Shown: positions 9,135 to 17,563 of the stretch, piece after piece
Numbering within the stretch: position 1 is the first letter of the stretch
How the letters are laid out: every line of letters starts with the position of its first letter
NCBI GenBank assembly: GCA_942492225.1
Contig: CALODS010000035.1
Coordinates: forward strand, 81,842-145,841
Source: JAFGTX01 sp942492225
GTDB taxonomy: Bacteria; Bacillota; Clostridia; Peptostreptococcales; Acidaminobacteraceae
Direction of reading: 5' to 3'
Length of the DNA stretch: 64,000 nt
Notes under the pieces: generated by a model
Database searches by the model: none
What the model saw: the letters and a program-made list of their open reading frames with translations, nothing else
Told to the model about the DNA's origin: nothing
Program-made: the position numbers and the translations under genes

Positions 9135-9164
9135 ATTATAATCTAATCATCTGACAGCCGTCAA
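9135..9164 (-). promoter_or_regulatory. Promoter of the regulator-potABCD operon
   Basis: A TTGACG -35 element (9164-9159) and a consensus TATAAT -10 element (9140-9135) with 18-base spacing lie on the minus strand, about 57 bases before the regulator ATG. Confidence 0.75.
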
Positions 9165-9175
9165 CCAAAAATCAA

Positions 9176-9204
9176 AAAAAGTTCTTCAACATGAAGAACT
9201 TTTT
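9176..9204 (-). terminator. Terminator after the glycosyltransferase gene
   Basis: A 12-bp stem (AAAAAGTTCTTC / GAAGAACTTTTT) with a 5-base loop and A/T flanks on both sides lies 30 bases after the glycosyltransferase stop. It would work in both directions but serves the minus-strand gene. Confidence 0.8.
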
Positions 9205-9234
9205 TACTCTCACTAAACTTAATTTTCTGAATTA

Positions 9235-10392
9235 TTATATATAAACCCTTTCAGACACTTTTTTATTTTCACTTTCTGGGCCTAATAATTCTCCAATCAA
9301 AAGATTTTCAGATAGTTCTATAATACTATCAATAGAATATGATTTTGAAATTTCTTTCATTTTATTAATCATTCTATTGTGCAATGCCTCTTCTTTATAG
9401 AGAAGTGCTACGCATTTACCAACCTCTTCCGATGTAGAGGCTCTAAAGGCTACACCTTGTTCTTCAAGAAATTCAGCATTTTCTTCTTCTTGACCAGGTA
9501 TTGCGAATGGTATAATCATAGGAACATTTTTTTGTAAAGCTTCTGTTGTTGTTAAACCACCTGGTTTTGTAATTAACAAATCGGCCTGCGACATTAGTTG
9601 TGGAATTTCACGTGTAAATCCATATACAGTTACACGTCCTGTCTCTATTGATGACTCATACAATACATTTATTTGATTATACAATTTCTCGTTTTTACCA
9701 CATACAATGTTTACAGTGTAATGATCATTTTCGACAACATCTCTAATGACCTCTGCAATTTTTGAAACACCCATACTTCCAGCCATGACAAGTATATTAA
9801 ACTTTTCTCGACTTTCTTTAGTACTAGGGGTAGAAGCTCTATCTAGAAATGCTAAATTAATTGGAATACCAAATGTATAAACTTTGCTAGAAGGGATACC
9901 TTTGGTCACCAATGATTTTTTGGTGTATTCACTCCCTACTATATAAGCATCCACCTCTTGAGAATAATACGCAAAGTGTGCTCTAAAATCAGTTACAATT
10001 GAAATGAATGTTGCATCAATCAATCCTTTTCGTTTAAGTGACGTTACAATTCCCACTGCAAAAGGGTGTGTTGCAATAATCACCTCTGGCTTATAACGTT
10101 TTATAATTTTATCTATTTTTGTATTTACACCTGGTAATCCATAGCGATTTGTAAGTTTATTAAACGTTTTCATATCGGCCACTTCATACATAGCTTTATA
10201 AAGTTCAGGCATATTTGCCGCAACAAACTCATACCCTTCACCAATTACTTTGTCATAAGCGCGATGCGTTTCTTTTAATATATCTACGATTTGTACTTGA
10301 TGTCCTACGCGTTCGTATTTTAATTGAAGAGATTTAGCTGCTTGATTGTGACCAGCGCCTGTTGATGCTGTTAAAATCATCACTTTACTCAT
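9235..10392 (-). CDS. Processive diacylglycerol glycosyltransferase-like protein (MGDG synthase family)
   Basis: This is a 385-residue glycosyltransferase of the GT28/MGDG-synthase type. Members move sugar from a UDP-sugar onto diacylglycerol to make glycolipid membrane anchors. The N-terminal acceptor domain opens VMILTASTGAGHNQAAKSL, a hallmark of the family. The C-terminal nucleotide-sugar domain carries TVYGFTREIPQLMSQADLLI and ITKPGGLTTTEAL. GGAGG with 8-base spacing selects the ATG at 10392. The precise sugar and acceptor cannot be read from the sequence. It is flanked by terminators and likely monocistronic. Confidence 0.85.
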   Translation of the reverse strand: MSKVMILTASTGAGHNQAAKSLQLKYERVGHQVQIVDILKETHRAYDKVIGEGYEFVAANMPELYKAMYEVADMKTFNKLTNRYGLPGVNTKIDKIIKRYKPEVIIATHPFAVGIVTSLKRKGLIDATFISIVTDFRAHFAYYSQEVDAYIVGSEYTKKSLVTKGIPSSKVYTFGIPINLAFLDRASTPSTKESREKFNILVMAGSMGVSKIAEVIRDVVENDHYTVNIVCGKNEKLYNQINVLYESSIETGRVTVYGFTREIPQLMSQADLLITKPGGLTTTEALQKNVPMIIPFAIPGQEEENAEFLEEQGVAFRASTSEEVGKCVALLYKEEALHNRMINKMKEISKSYSIDSIIELSENLLIGELLGPESENKKVSERVYI

Positions 10393-10502
10393 AATTTTTT
10401 CCTCCAAATCTTTGATTCAAAGAAATTTTATCAAAAGAGTATTTAATCGTAATTAGAATTTTATTAAGAAACGATTAATATTCCTTGCATAAACATTAAA
10501 AA

Positions 10503-10522
10503 CCCTCAACAGACGTTGAGGG
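10503..10522 (-). terminator. Terminator after the CheV-like gene
   Basis: A perfect 8-bp GC-rich stem (CCCTCAAC / GTTGAGGG) with a 4-base loop is followed on the minus strand by UUUUU. It lies 16 bases beyond the CheV-like stop. Confidence 0.88.
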
Positions 10523-10537
10523 CTTAATTTATAATTA

Positions 10538-11443
10538 TTATTTTTTTGAAATTTCATCAATTAATTCTACCAATTGAGCAACCTCTGGTTTACTTAACTG
10601 GGCATCTGCACCAACTGCTTCCCCTTTATGACGTAAATCTCCAGTGATGAGTGATGAGAAAATAATGACAGGTAATTTTTTCATTATTTTATCTTCTTTT
10701 ATGGTTCTTGTCAGTGTATGTCCATCCAAATCTGGCATTTCTATATCCGTTATTAATACGGTGACTTCATCGGTGAAGTCCTGACCAAAAGCTTCCGCTA
10801 ATCCCCTAATATATCTAAGTGCCTGTGCTCCATCATTGTAGAATTTCATGTTTTCGAAACCGGCTGATGTTAATGTATCCTTAAGTACTTGACGAATCAT
10901 AGGAGAATCATCCGCAAGAACTAAATTAATACCAGAACGGTCTTTCTTTTCTACACTTGCCATTCGTTCTTGAGTAATGCCTGTTTGAGGACTAATATCC
11001 ATAACGATCTTTTCAAAATCCAGCATCATTAAAATTTTCTCGTTTAAATTGATATTACCAATTACCAACGATGAACTTGTTATTTCACTTGGCTTAAGAA
11101 TTTGTTGCCAAGTAATTCTTGAAATTCCTAAAACTTCATCAATTGAAAAGGCAACTTTCATATTATTAAATTCACATACTAAAGTCATACTTTTTTCAAC
11201 ATCATTATTTTTAATGTTTTCTAATACCATCCGCATATCAATTACGGTAATAACATCTCCACGAATTAGTGAAATTCCTGGAACTGCTGGATGAGCATTT
11301 GGTACTTTAGAGATGTTGTCAATGTTTAATATTTCCTTAACTTTCACCACATTAATTGCGTAATGCTCGCCTTGTACAGTAAAGTGCAATATCTCCAATT
11401 CACCCGTGCCACTTTCAAGTAGGATACCATCTTCTTTATTCAT
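10538..11443 (-). CDS. cheV: CheV-like chemotaxis coupling protein (CheW-receiver fusion)
   Basis: This is a 301-residue fusion. A CheW domain (about residues 12-150; HFTVQGEHYAINVVKVKEIL) would couple receptors to the CheA kinase. A receiver domain follows (about 170-301) with acidic residues in VLADDSP, phospho-acceptor Asp in VLITDIEMPDLDGH, and Lys in LSKPEVAQ. CheV proteins adjust receptor-kinase coupling by phosphorylation. The start at 11443 is supported by GGAGG 7 bases upstream. It is a single-gene unit; a chemoreceptor lies elsewhere at 42266. Confidence 0.9.
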   Translation of the reverse strand: MNKEDGILLESGTGELEILHFTVQGEHYAINVVKVKEILNIDNISKVPNAHPAVPGISLIRGDVITVIDMRMVLENIKNNDVEKSMTLVCEFNNMKVAFSIDEVLGISRITWQQILKPSEITSSSLVIGNINLNEKILMMLDFEKIVMDISPQTGITQERMASVEKKDRSGINLVLADDSPMIRQVLKDTLTSAGFENMKFYNDGAQALRYIRGLAEAFGQDFTDEVTVLITDIEMPDLDGHTLTRTIKEDKIMKKLPVIIFSSLITGDLRHKGEAVGADAQLSKPEVAQLVELIDEISKK

Positions 11444-11632
11444 ACCAAAACCTCCAATTTCATATACTATTGTGAATATACCCACATTAAATTATAAAAA
11501 TCACATTTTTTTATGTCTTTCTTTATATTATACACTAGTTTTTTTTTTTCGCCTACTAATGAATATTGACCCAAGCATTCAACGTACTAAGTCTACAATA
11601 ATTTCAAAGTTTTTTACATATTAATCAAAAAA

Positions 11633-11660
11633 AAAGCACTTCAACTTTGTGAAGTGCTTT
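11633..11660 (-). terminator. Terminator after kbl
   Basis: An 11-bp stem (AAAGCACTTCA / TGAAGTGCTTT) with a 6-base loop is followed on the minus strand by a run of U, 18 bases past the kbl stop. Confidence 0.88.
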
Positions 11661-11677
11661 TGAACGCTCTATAATCC

Positions 11678-12865
11678 TTATAATAAATTCATTTCCTTAC
11701 CAACTGTCTCAAAAATTTCAACCGCTCTCGCTAATTGATCTTCCGTGTGACCAGCAGAAATCATACAACGTACACGTCCTGTTCCTTTTGGAACTGTTGG
11801 GAATACAATCGGTGATGCAAAAACGCCCGCTTCCATTAAACGTTTAGAGAATTCTACCGTCTTACCTTCTTCTCCAATAATTACTGGTGTAATTGGTGTC
11901 TCGCTTTCACCTGTGTTATAACCTAATTTACCTAATTTTTCTTTGAAAAATCTTGCATTGTCCCAAAGACGTTCAGATAATTCAGTTGATTCCATCAATA
12001 CATTTAACGCTTCTATAATTGCACCAACAGCCGCTGGTGGTAACGACGTACTGAAAAGAAATGGTCTGCCCCTATGTAATAACCATTCTTTCATTACTGC
12101 ACTACCTGCAACGTATCCACCGATAACGCCAATCGCTTTAGACAGTGTACCAATAGTAAAATCTACTCTACCATGTAAGTTAAAGTGGTCAACTGTACCT
12201 CTACCACCTTCACCAAGTACCCCAGAACCATGGGCATCATCAACATATGTTAACGCTTCATATTTTTCTGCTAACTCAACAATTTGTGGTAATTTACAAA
12301 TATCACCGTCCATACTAAATACACCGTCAGTGATAATTAATACTGTATTATAATCTTTACGCTTTTCTTTTAAAATTCTTTCTAAGTCTTCCATATCACT
12401 ATGCTTGAAGACTGCTTTATCAGCTTTAGAAAGCTTAACACCATCAATAATACTTGCATGATTTAAAGCATCTGAGATAATTAAATCGCCTTTATTTGTA
12501 ATTGCTTGAATAACACCCGCATTACAGTTGAAACCTGATTGGAATACCATTACAGCTTCTTCTTTTTTGAATTTTGCTAAAATTACTTCTAATTCTTCGT
12601 GAATATCCATATTACCGATAATTGGACGAACGGCACCAGAACCAACTCCATACTTTTCTACTGCTTCAATAGCAGCTTTTTTAAGTCTTGGATGAGTTGC
12701 AAGACCTAAGTAGTTATTTGAAGAAAGATTAATGACACTTTTTCCATTTAACATAATTTCTGCCTGATTTGGTCCTTCAAGAACAGGTAATTTTCTATAA
12801 ACACCTTGATCTTTTAACTCCTGAATACTATCTTGTAAATACTTTAGTTCATGAACATTTGACAT
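11678..12865 (-). CDS. kbl: Glycine C-acetyltransferase (2-amino-3-ketobutyrate CoA ligase)
   Basis: This is a PLP enzyme of the alpha-oxoamine synthase family, 395 residues. It interconverts 2-amino-3-oxobutyrate plus CoA with glycine plus acetyl-CoA, a step of threonine breakdown. Family marks are INLSSNNYLGLATHPRLKKA, YVDDAHGSGVLGEGGRG and the PLP-lysine motif TIGTLSKAIGVIGG. BioF (KAPA synthase) is a close relative, but the N-terminus and the GSGAVRPIIG stretch fit Kbl better. No threonine dehydrogenase is adjacent. The product glycine would feed the gcv system. A GGAGGTG site precedes the ATG, after an unusually structured leader. Confidence 0.85.
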   Translation of the reverse strand: MSNVHELKYLQDSIQELKDQGVYRKLPVLEGPNQAEIMLNGKSVINLSSNNYLGLATHPRLKKAAIEAVEKYGVGSGAVRPIIGNMDIHEELEVILAKFKKEEAVMVFQSGFNCNAGVIQAITNKGDLIISDALNHASIIDGVKLSKADKAVFKHSDMEDLERILKEKRKDYNTVLIITDGVFSMDGDICKLPQIVELAEKYEALTYVDDAHGSGVLGEGGRGTVDHFNLHGRVDFTIGTLSKAIGVIGGYVAGSAVMKEWLLHRGRPFLFSTSLPPAAVGAIIEALNVLMESTELSERLWDNARFFKEKLGKLGYNTGESETPITPVIIGEEGKTVEFSKRLMEAGVFASPIVFPTVPKGTGRVRCMISAGHTEDQLARAVEIFETVGKEMNLL

Positions 12866-13036
12866 AAGACACCTCCGTTTATTTATTCGTACTTGGTATA
12901 AAGATACCGTCGTACAGCTACCCTAGTTTCAATGGAAATAAACTTTTCCAAAAGTTATAACTTCCGATTGTGAAAATAGCGCCTCCCTAATTGCACTATT
13001 TCCGCCTAATATGATTCGCTTCTCGTTTTTAGTATA
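12866..13036 (-). promoter_or_regulatory. Structured 5' leader of kbl, class not recognised, with -10 element
   Basis: On the minus strand a TATACT -10 box (13036-13031) would start a leader of about 160 bases. Three hairpins are visible. One is a 9-bp stem at 12974-13001 with the loop AATTAGGGAG. The second is a nested stem at 12934-12965 (GGAA/TTCC plus AACTTTT/AAAAGTT). The third is a small hairpin at 12895-12908 shortly before the ribosome binding site. No U-tract terminator is present, so any control would act on translation. I compared it by eye with glycine, T-box, SAM, TPP, c-di-GMP, ykkC and M-box patterns and found no match. Confidence 0.5.
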
Positions 13037-13090
13037 CTATAATTTTTACAAAAATCCATTTAATATTTTTAAAATTTATTTCATAATAAA

Positions 13091-13110
13091 AACCTTGAAA
13101 TAGCAAGGTT
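13091..13110 (-). terminator. Probable terminator after queG
   Basis: A 7-bp stem (AACCTTG / CAAGGTT) with a 6-base loop is followed on the minus strand by UUUAUUAU. It lies about 98 bases after queG, the last gene of its operon. Confidence 0.6.
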
Positions 13111-13207
13111 TAATAGCTCATATGTCGCTATTTTCAAATCATGAAAACACCCTACTTGTTTTTTGAGAATACTATACAAAATTCACTTTTTTTAAATTTA
13201 TGAAATT

Positions 13208-14341
13208 TTATTTAAGTATAGATAAAATATAACAACATTCATTTTTGACGTATTTATCCTCTGCACACAATAAAATTTTTTCGCAAATATCTTTTAGGTG
13301 ATCTGCATCACTTTGATAAAGAGCCCACAAAATATAAGGTGTCAAATAGTCCGTTGTGTTTTCAAGTAATTTTTCTAAAAACATGCCATTTTCATTGATA
13401 CGTTGATTGCCCAAGGCAATAATAGCATTTCTTTTTAACACCTTAGTACCTCGCCATATAAAACCTGTTTCACTGTAGAGGTGATTTATTTTTTTATTTG
13501 ATGTCATCAGAAATTCTTTTAAATCGATTCTATTGAGGGTTTGTCGCTTGTATTCTTTCGATATTGGCGTCTTCATTTTGTTTTGCGGGCATACAAGCTG
13601 GCAAATATCACACCCATAAATAGAACTACCGATCAATGCCCTTTCATCCCAGTTAAGGTGTTCTTTTTTCTGTGTCAAATAAGAAATACATCGTTGCCCA
13701 CGAAACCCAAAGTCATTTGTTAGAACTTGTGCGGGACAAAGATCTACACAAGTCGTACATTTTTCACATGCAACGTCACGCAGTGGTTTTTTACGATTTT
13801 CTACTCCTTGGATATCTACATTCACTAATAAATATCCAATATAAAACTCAGTTCCAAATTTCGCGTGCATTATGCATTGATTTTTCGCATATGAACCAAT
13901 GCCCGTTCTATAAGTAATATGTCGATCAATAAGTGGGCCTGTATCTACTTGAATACTGGATACTATTGCTGGATTTATTTCTTTAAGATAATGTTGTAAT
14001 AACTTCAGTTTTGCCTTTACAATTTGATGATAATCATATTCCCAAGCCATGTTACTGACAAAACCATCATTTTTAATCTCATCATTACTTAAAGATTGAT
14101 TGATACTATTATAAGGTATGCCAATAACAATAATACTCTTACAAACAGGAAAAACAGCCTCAAAATTCTGACGCTGTTCAATCGTTGTGCTCCCAAAATA
14201 AATATACTGTCCTAAATTTTGATGCTCGTACAGTAACGCTACAAGTTCATCGTCAACAATCGGTTTCGTGACACCAACAATTGGTACGTTAATTGTCTCT
14301 AAATAAGCTTCTATATTTTTAGTCGTTAGTTCATTCATCAT
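13208..14341 (-). CDS. queG: Epoxyqueuosine reductase
   Basis: This is the cobalamin- and iron-sulfur-dependent enzyme that reduces epoxyqueuosine to queuosine in tRNA. At 377 residues it has the usual length. The catalytic-region Asp is in SIQVDTGPLIDRH. Two ferredoxin-like cluster motifs are seen, CEKCTTCVDLCP and CDICQLVCPQNK. A C-terminal extension of about 80 residues is typical of the family. Its ATG overlaps the nfo stop (TAATG), so it is co-translated with the endonuclease gene. Other queuosine genes are not in this window. Confidence 0.93.
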   Translation of the reverse strand: MMNELTTKNIEAYLETINVPIVGVTKPIVDDELVALLYEHQNLGQYIYFGSTTIEQRQNFEAVFPVCKSIIVIGIPYNSINQSLSNDEIKNDGFVSNMAWEYDYHQIVKAKLKLLQHYLKEINPAIVSSIQVDTGPLIDRHITYRTGIGSYAKNQCIMHAKFGTEFYIGYLLVNVDIQGVENRKKPLRDVACEKCTTCVDLCPAQVLTNDFGFRGQRCISYLTQKKEHLNWDERALIGSSIYGCDICQLVCPQNKMKTPISKEYKRQTLNRIDLKEFLMTSNKKINHLYSETGFIWRGTKVLKRNAIIALGNQRINENGMFLEKLLENTTDYLTPYILWALYQSDADHLKDICEKILLCAEDKYVKNECCYILSILK

Positions 14342-15168
14342 TATTTTATATACTTTCTCAATAATTTTATTTCTTCACCGTGTCCAATCAGTTCATTAGG
14401 TGTTTCTAAATAGAATGGTAGATGTTGTAATTTGGGGTGATTGATAAAATTAACAAGTCCCTCTAATCCTAAAGTACCCTTACCAATTTCTTCATGGCGA
14501 TCTTTATTACTATCAAATGGCATTTTACTATCATTTAGGTGGATTGCTTTCAACCGGTATAAACCAATTTTTTCGTCGAATTCAGCAAGGATATGGTCCA
14601 AATCGTTTATAATATCGTAACCAGCTGAATACAAATGACAAGTATCTGCACATACACCTAGTAGTGAATTATCTTTTACGCCATCAATAATCATTTTTAG
14701 TTCATCAAAAGATCGTCCAATCTCAGTTCCTTTACCAGACATCGTTTCTAAAAGTATAAAGGTTTTTTCATTTATGGCCAATCCCTCATCAAGTATATCA
14801 ATTATTTTTTCAATGCCGACATCAACGCCTTGACCAGTATGAGAACCTGGATGAAAATTATATAAATTCATTCCAAAGCGCTCCATACGTTTAATATCAT
14901 CTAAAAATATCTGTCGCGCGAATGCTCGTGTATCTTCTTTTTCAGATGCCATATTCATCGTATAAGGTGCATGCGCCAAAGGCATACCAAGATTCTGTTC
15001 CGATGCAATTGCCCAATATTTTTCTAAATCTTTATAGTCAATAGCTTTCGCAGCACCACCTCTTGGGTTTCTCGTGAAAAATTGAAAGACATTGCCTTCT
15101 ATCTCTACGATTTGCTTAGCAGCATTTGAAAACCCTTTTGCAATACTGATATGACAGCCTATTTGCAT
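14341..15168 (-). CDS. nfo: Deoxyribonuclease IV (AP endonuclease)
   Basis: This is a three-zinc base-excision repair enzyme that cuts 5' to abasic sites, 275 residues. Metal-ligand motifs are FHPGSHTG, LLETMSGKGTEIG, CADTCHLYSAGYD and IHLNDSKMPFDSNKDRHE. It abuts the upstream HTH regulator gene (start one base after its stop) and overlaps queG, so it belongs to a compact operon led by the SpoIIE-type phosphatase. Confidence 0.95.
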   Translation of the reverse strand: MQIGCHISIAKGFSNAAKQIVEIEGNVFQFFTRNPRGGAAKAIDYKDLEKYWAIASEQNLGMPLAHAPYTMNMASEKEDTRAFARQIFLDDIKRMERFGMNLYNFHPGSHTGQGVDVGIEKIIDILDEGLAINEKTFILLETMSGKGTEIGRSFDELKMIIDGVKDNSLLGVCADTCHLYSAGYDIINDLDHILAEFDEKIGLYRLKAIHLNDSKMPFDSNKDRHEEIGKGTLGLEGLVNFINHPKLQHLPFYLETPNELIGHGEEIKLLRKYIK

Positions 15169-15714
15169 TTATTTCTTCTCCTTTACAAGAGGCGTAATGA
15201 TTACACCCAAAGAGCATTTAATTTTATTTTCATTCGACTCTTTATCATGATAGGGCTCTAATAAATTTGCTATTTTTTCATTTAAATCTTTTATTTCGTC
15301 TTTTGTTAAAAATAAATTTCCATCATAAGTAATTTTTGTTGGGATATCTATTAATTCATTCCTTGAATTTTCAATAAAATCTTTTGAAATTCTATCAAAA
15401 ATTGCTGACTTGAATTTATCGACTTCACTCATATTATTTGTTATTTTACTATCAATAATAAATGATTTGGCGATTGGTTGATAATACTTTTCAATAACAC
15501 CATATTTAGGGCTTTCTTTAACAAGTTTTAACAAGCCTACTTTTGCAAGTAATTTGATATGATAATTTACTTTTGAATGAGGTTCACCTATTTTGGCGCT
15601 TATATGTTTCGCAGTAGCTTCTTCGCCATTAAATGCTTCTATAATACCAATCCTATATGGACTCGACAACGCCTTAATTTGTTCTAACTCTTGTACGACA
15701 AACACTTCGTTCAT
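15169..15714 (-). CDS. ArsR-type winged-helix transcriptional regulator
   Basis: This 181-residue protein has an N-terminal winged helix (about residues 5-85; LSSPYRIGIIEAFNGEEATA, then HISAKIGEPHSKVNYHIKLL). This resembles the HTH_20/ArsR group. The C-terminal 95 residues are unassigned and have no obvious metal-binding cysteines. It lies 12 bases after the SpoIIE-phosphatase gene and directly before nfo. Its ligand and targets cannot be read from the sequence. Confidence 0.75.
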   Translation of the reverse strand: MNEVFVVQELEQIKALSSPYRIGIIEAFNGEEATAKHISAKIGEPHSKVNYHIKLLAKVGLLKLVKESPKYGVIEKYYQPIAKSFIIDSKITNNMSEVDKFKSAIFDRISKDFIENSRNELIDIPTKITYDGNLFLTKDEIKDLNEKIANLLEPYHDKESNENKIKCSLGVIITPLVKEKK

Positions 15715-15726
15715 ACTACACCTCCA

Positions 15727-17385
15727 CTATACTTCCATAATAAAATAAGTTATATCATCCTCTAAGTCTTCAACTAATGGGTCTATTTTACTTTTTAATA
15801 CACCATATAGTTCTTTTAATGGGCGATTACTGTATTGGGAAGCCAGTTCCACCAGTTCATCTTCGTCCATCGTTTTATTTTTATATTGATCAATCAAGCC
15901 ATCAGTATAAAAGATTACTCGATCTCCACAATCCAATTCTATTTTGGCACTAATATATTCCGGTGTAAAAAAATCACTCATCTTACAAATTGGAAATCCA
16001 GTGCTGTGTTCTAAATAACTCACTTCTCCCGACTGTTTTACCACAATAGGATAGCAGTTCATTCCACCACTACAATACGTTAACACACGTGTTGTTATAT
16101 TGTATGAAGCAAAGAAAATAACCATATGCATTTCTTCTGGAAAATTCATCTTATTAAATTCTTCATAAAAATGTCGCAGGTTTCTATGAGGTTTAAGTCC
16201 TCTATAACGCTTGATTAAACGTTCTGTTGATTTAATGTAGTTGTTACAAAACATCGTCATAAGTGCTGCTGATATACCATGTCCAGAAACATCTAAAACA
16301 TACATACCTATATTTTCATCATCAATGCGATAAATATCATAAAAGTCACCACTTAGACGCTCACAAGGAAAATATTCTGACATAAATATCGTATTTTTGA
16401 AACTTAATTTCTTCAGTGGTAATAAGGATTGTTGAATACGCTTAGCATATTCTAACTCATTTATTAATCTAGTATTCACTTCTTTAATTTCAGTGGTTCG
16501 CTTAGTGATGATTTTTTCTAAATTGTCTGCATATAGTTTTATTTGACTCTCTGCATTGACAATACTTTGGAAAGGTGATTCTACTTGTTCAACATAAAGT
16601 GCCCTTGCAATTACAACAAGTGCAATACAAGAATAGACTTTCGGCAACACTAAACCAACCTGACTCATATTTTCAAAATTCATTCGAAAAACAGTAGCAA
16701 AAATCAACATAATTAGTCCTGATGATAAGCTTAAATTAGTTTTATTTTGAGTTTCATAATATTGTCTAAGATTAAAAATAGCAGCGACTGCAAGAATTCC
16801 CGAAATAACATAATCAACAATTATTTTTATGATGTGTATCTCAGAAGATATTCGGACGAACTCATTGATCGGTTTCAAGGAAATTATAATCGCAAGGATT
16901 ATTACGATAATGGATATAATAAATATATACCCCACGATGTTATAAGATTTATCGTTCTTTTCTTTATTTTCTTTAATTGAGCTTAGCAACATCCCCATAC
17001 TCAATATCAGTGTACTGAGAGTGGTATAAACTTCTGAAGGGTTTGAAAAAACAGCATTGCTAAATTTAACAGCAAAAACCATTTCTAAAGATGCAACCGT
17101 TAAAAATGTATACGTATAAATTTCAGCACTGGTCCGCCTATAGGTTATAAAAGATAAATAACACATATAAAACACAATAAAATACAACACCACTTCTGTC
17201 ATAGTTAATAAGTTTTTTACAAATAATGTATCGGATGTTCTTATTATTGAGTAGATGGATGGATCTTTTGTGAAAAAAAGATACAAGCCAAATAATGCTA
17301 ACATTATTGTTAACAGTGGGTAAAATCCATTTGATTCAAAATTTCGTATATCAATTTCGATATATTTTTTCCATCCTCTTTCCAT
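15727..17385 (-). CDS. Membrane-bound PP2C (SpoIIE-type) serine phosphatase
   Basis: This is a 552-residue signalling phosphatase. About eight membrane helices fill residues 20-275, then a coiled coil (about 275-315), then an RsbU/SpoIIE-type PP2C domain (about 320-552). That domain carries ERLSGDFYDIYRIDD, YVLDVSGHGISAALMT and VIFYTDGLIDQYKN, whose Asp residues bind metal. Such proteins dephosphorylate STAS anti-sigma antagonists. A candidate partner, at 52595, is far away. It heads an operon with the HTH regulator, nfo and queG. Confidence 0.88.
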   Translation of the reverse strand: MERGWKKYIEIDIRNFESNGFYPLLTIMLALFGLYLFFTKDPSIYSIIRTSDTLFVKNLLTMTEVVLYFIVFYMCYLSFITYRRTSAEIYTYTFLTVASLEMVFAVKFSNAVFSNPSEVYTTLSTLILSMGMLLSSIKENKEKNDKSYNIVGYIFIISIIVIILAIIISLKPINEFVRISSEIHIIKIIVDYVISGILAVAAIFNLRQYYETQNKTNLSLSSGLIMLIFATVFRMNFENMSQVGLVLPKVYSCIALVVIARALYVEQVESPFQSIVNAESQIKLYADNLEKIITKRTTEIKEVNTRLINELEYAKRIQQSLLPLKKLSFKNTIFMSEYFPCERLSGDFYDIYRIDDENIGMYVLDVSGHGISAALMTMFCNNYIKSTERLIKRYRGLKPHRNLRHFYEEFNKMNFPEEMHMVIFFASYNITTRVLTYCSGGMNCYPIVVKQSGEVSYLEHSTGFPICKMSDFFTPEYISAKIELDCGDRVIFYTDGLIDQYKNKTMDEDELVELASQYSNRPLKELYGVLKSKIDPLVEDLEDDITYFIMEV

Positions 17386-17431
17386 TATCCACCTCGAAAA
17401 CTGGCTTTCAAAAAAACAATTCTATTATGTA

Positions 17432-17440
17432 ATTATAACA
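17432..17440 (-). promoter_or_regulatory. Extended -10 promoter of the phosphatase-nfo-queG operon
   Basis: The minus strand reads TGTTATAAT, an extended -10 element (TG, one base, TATAAT), about 47 bases before the phosphatase start. No good -35 element is seen, as is usual for extended -10 promoters. Confidence 0.5.
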
Positions 17441-17518
17441 TTTTCTATTCATATTTATATCCTTAGTTTTATTTTTTTATTAAATAACTTACTATTACCA
17501 TATAAAACGATATAAAAA

Positions 17519-17545
17519 ATCCATTTCTCAAACTGAGAAATGGAT
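17519..17545 (-). terminator. Terminator after the nucleoside kinase gene
   Basis: A perfect 11-bp stem (ATCCATTTCTC / GAGAAATGGAT) with a 5-base loop is followed on the minus strand by UUUUUUAU, 18 bases beyond the kinase stop. Confidence 0.9.
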
Positions 17546-17563
17546 TCATTAACATCGTGACTA

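Noticed and set aside
12866..13036. T-box or glycine riboswitch before kbl
   Set aside because: The AGGGTAGCTGTACGACGG stretch only loosely recalls the T-box AGGGTGGNACCGCG, no terminator follows, and glycine aptamer core motifs are absent.
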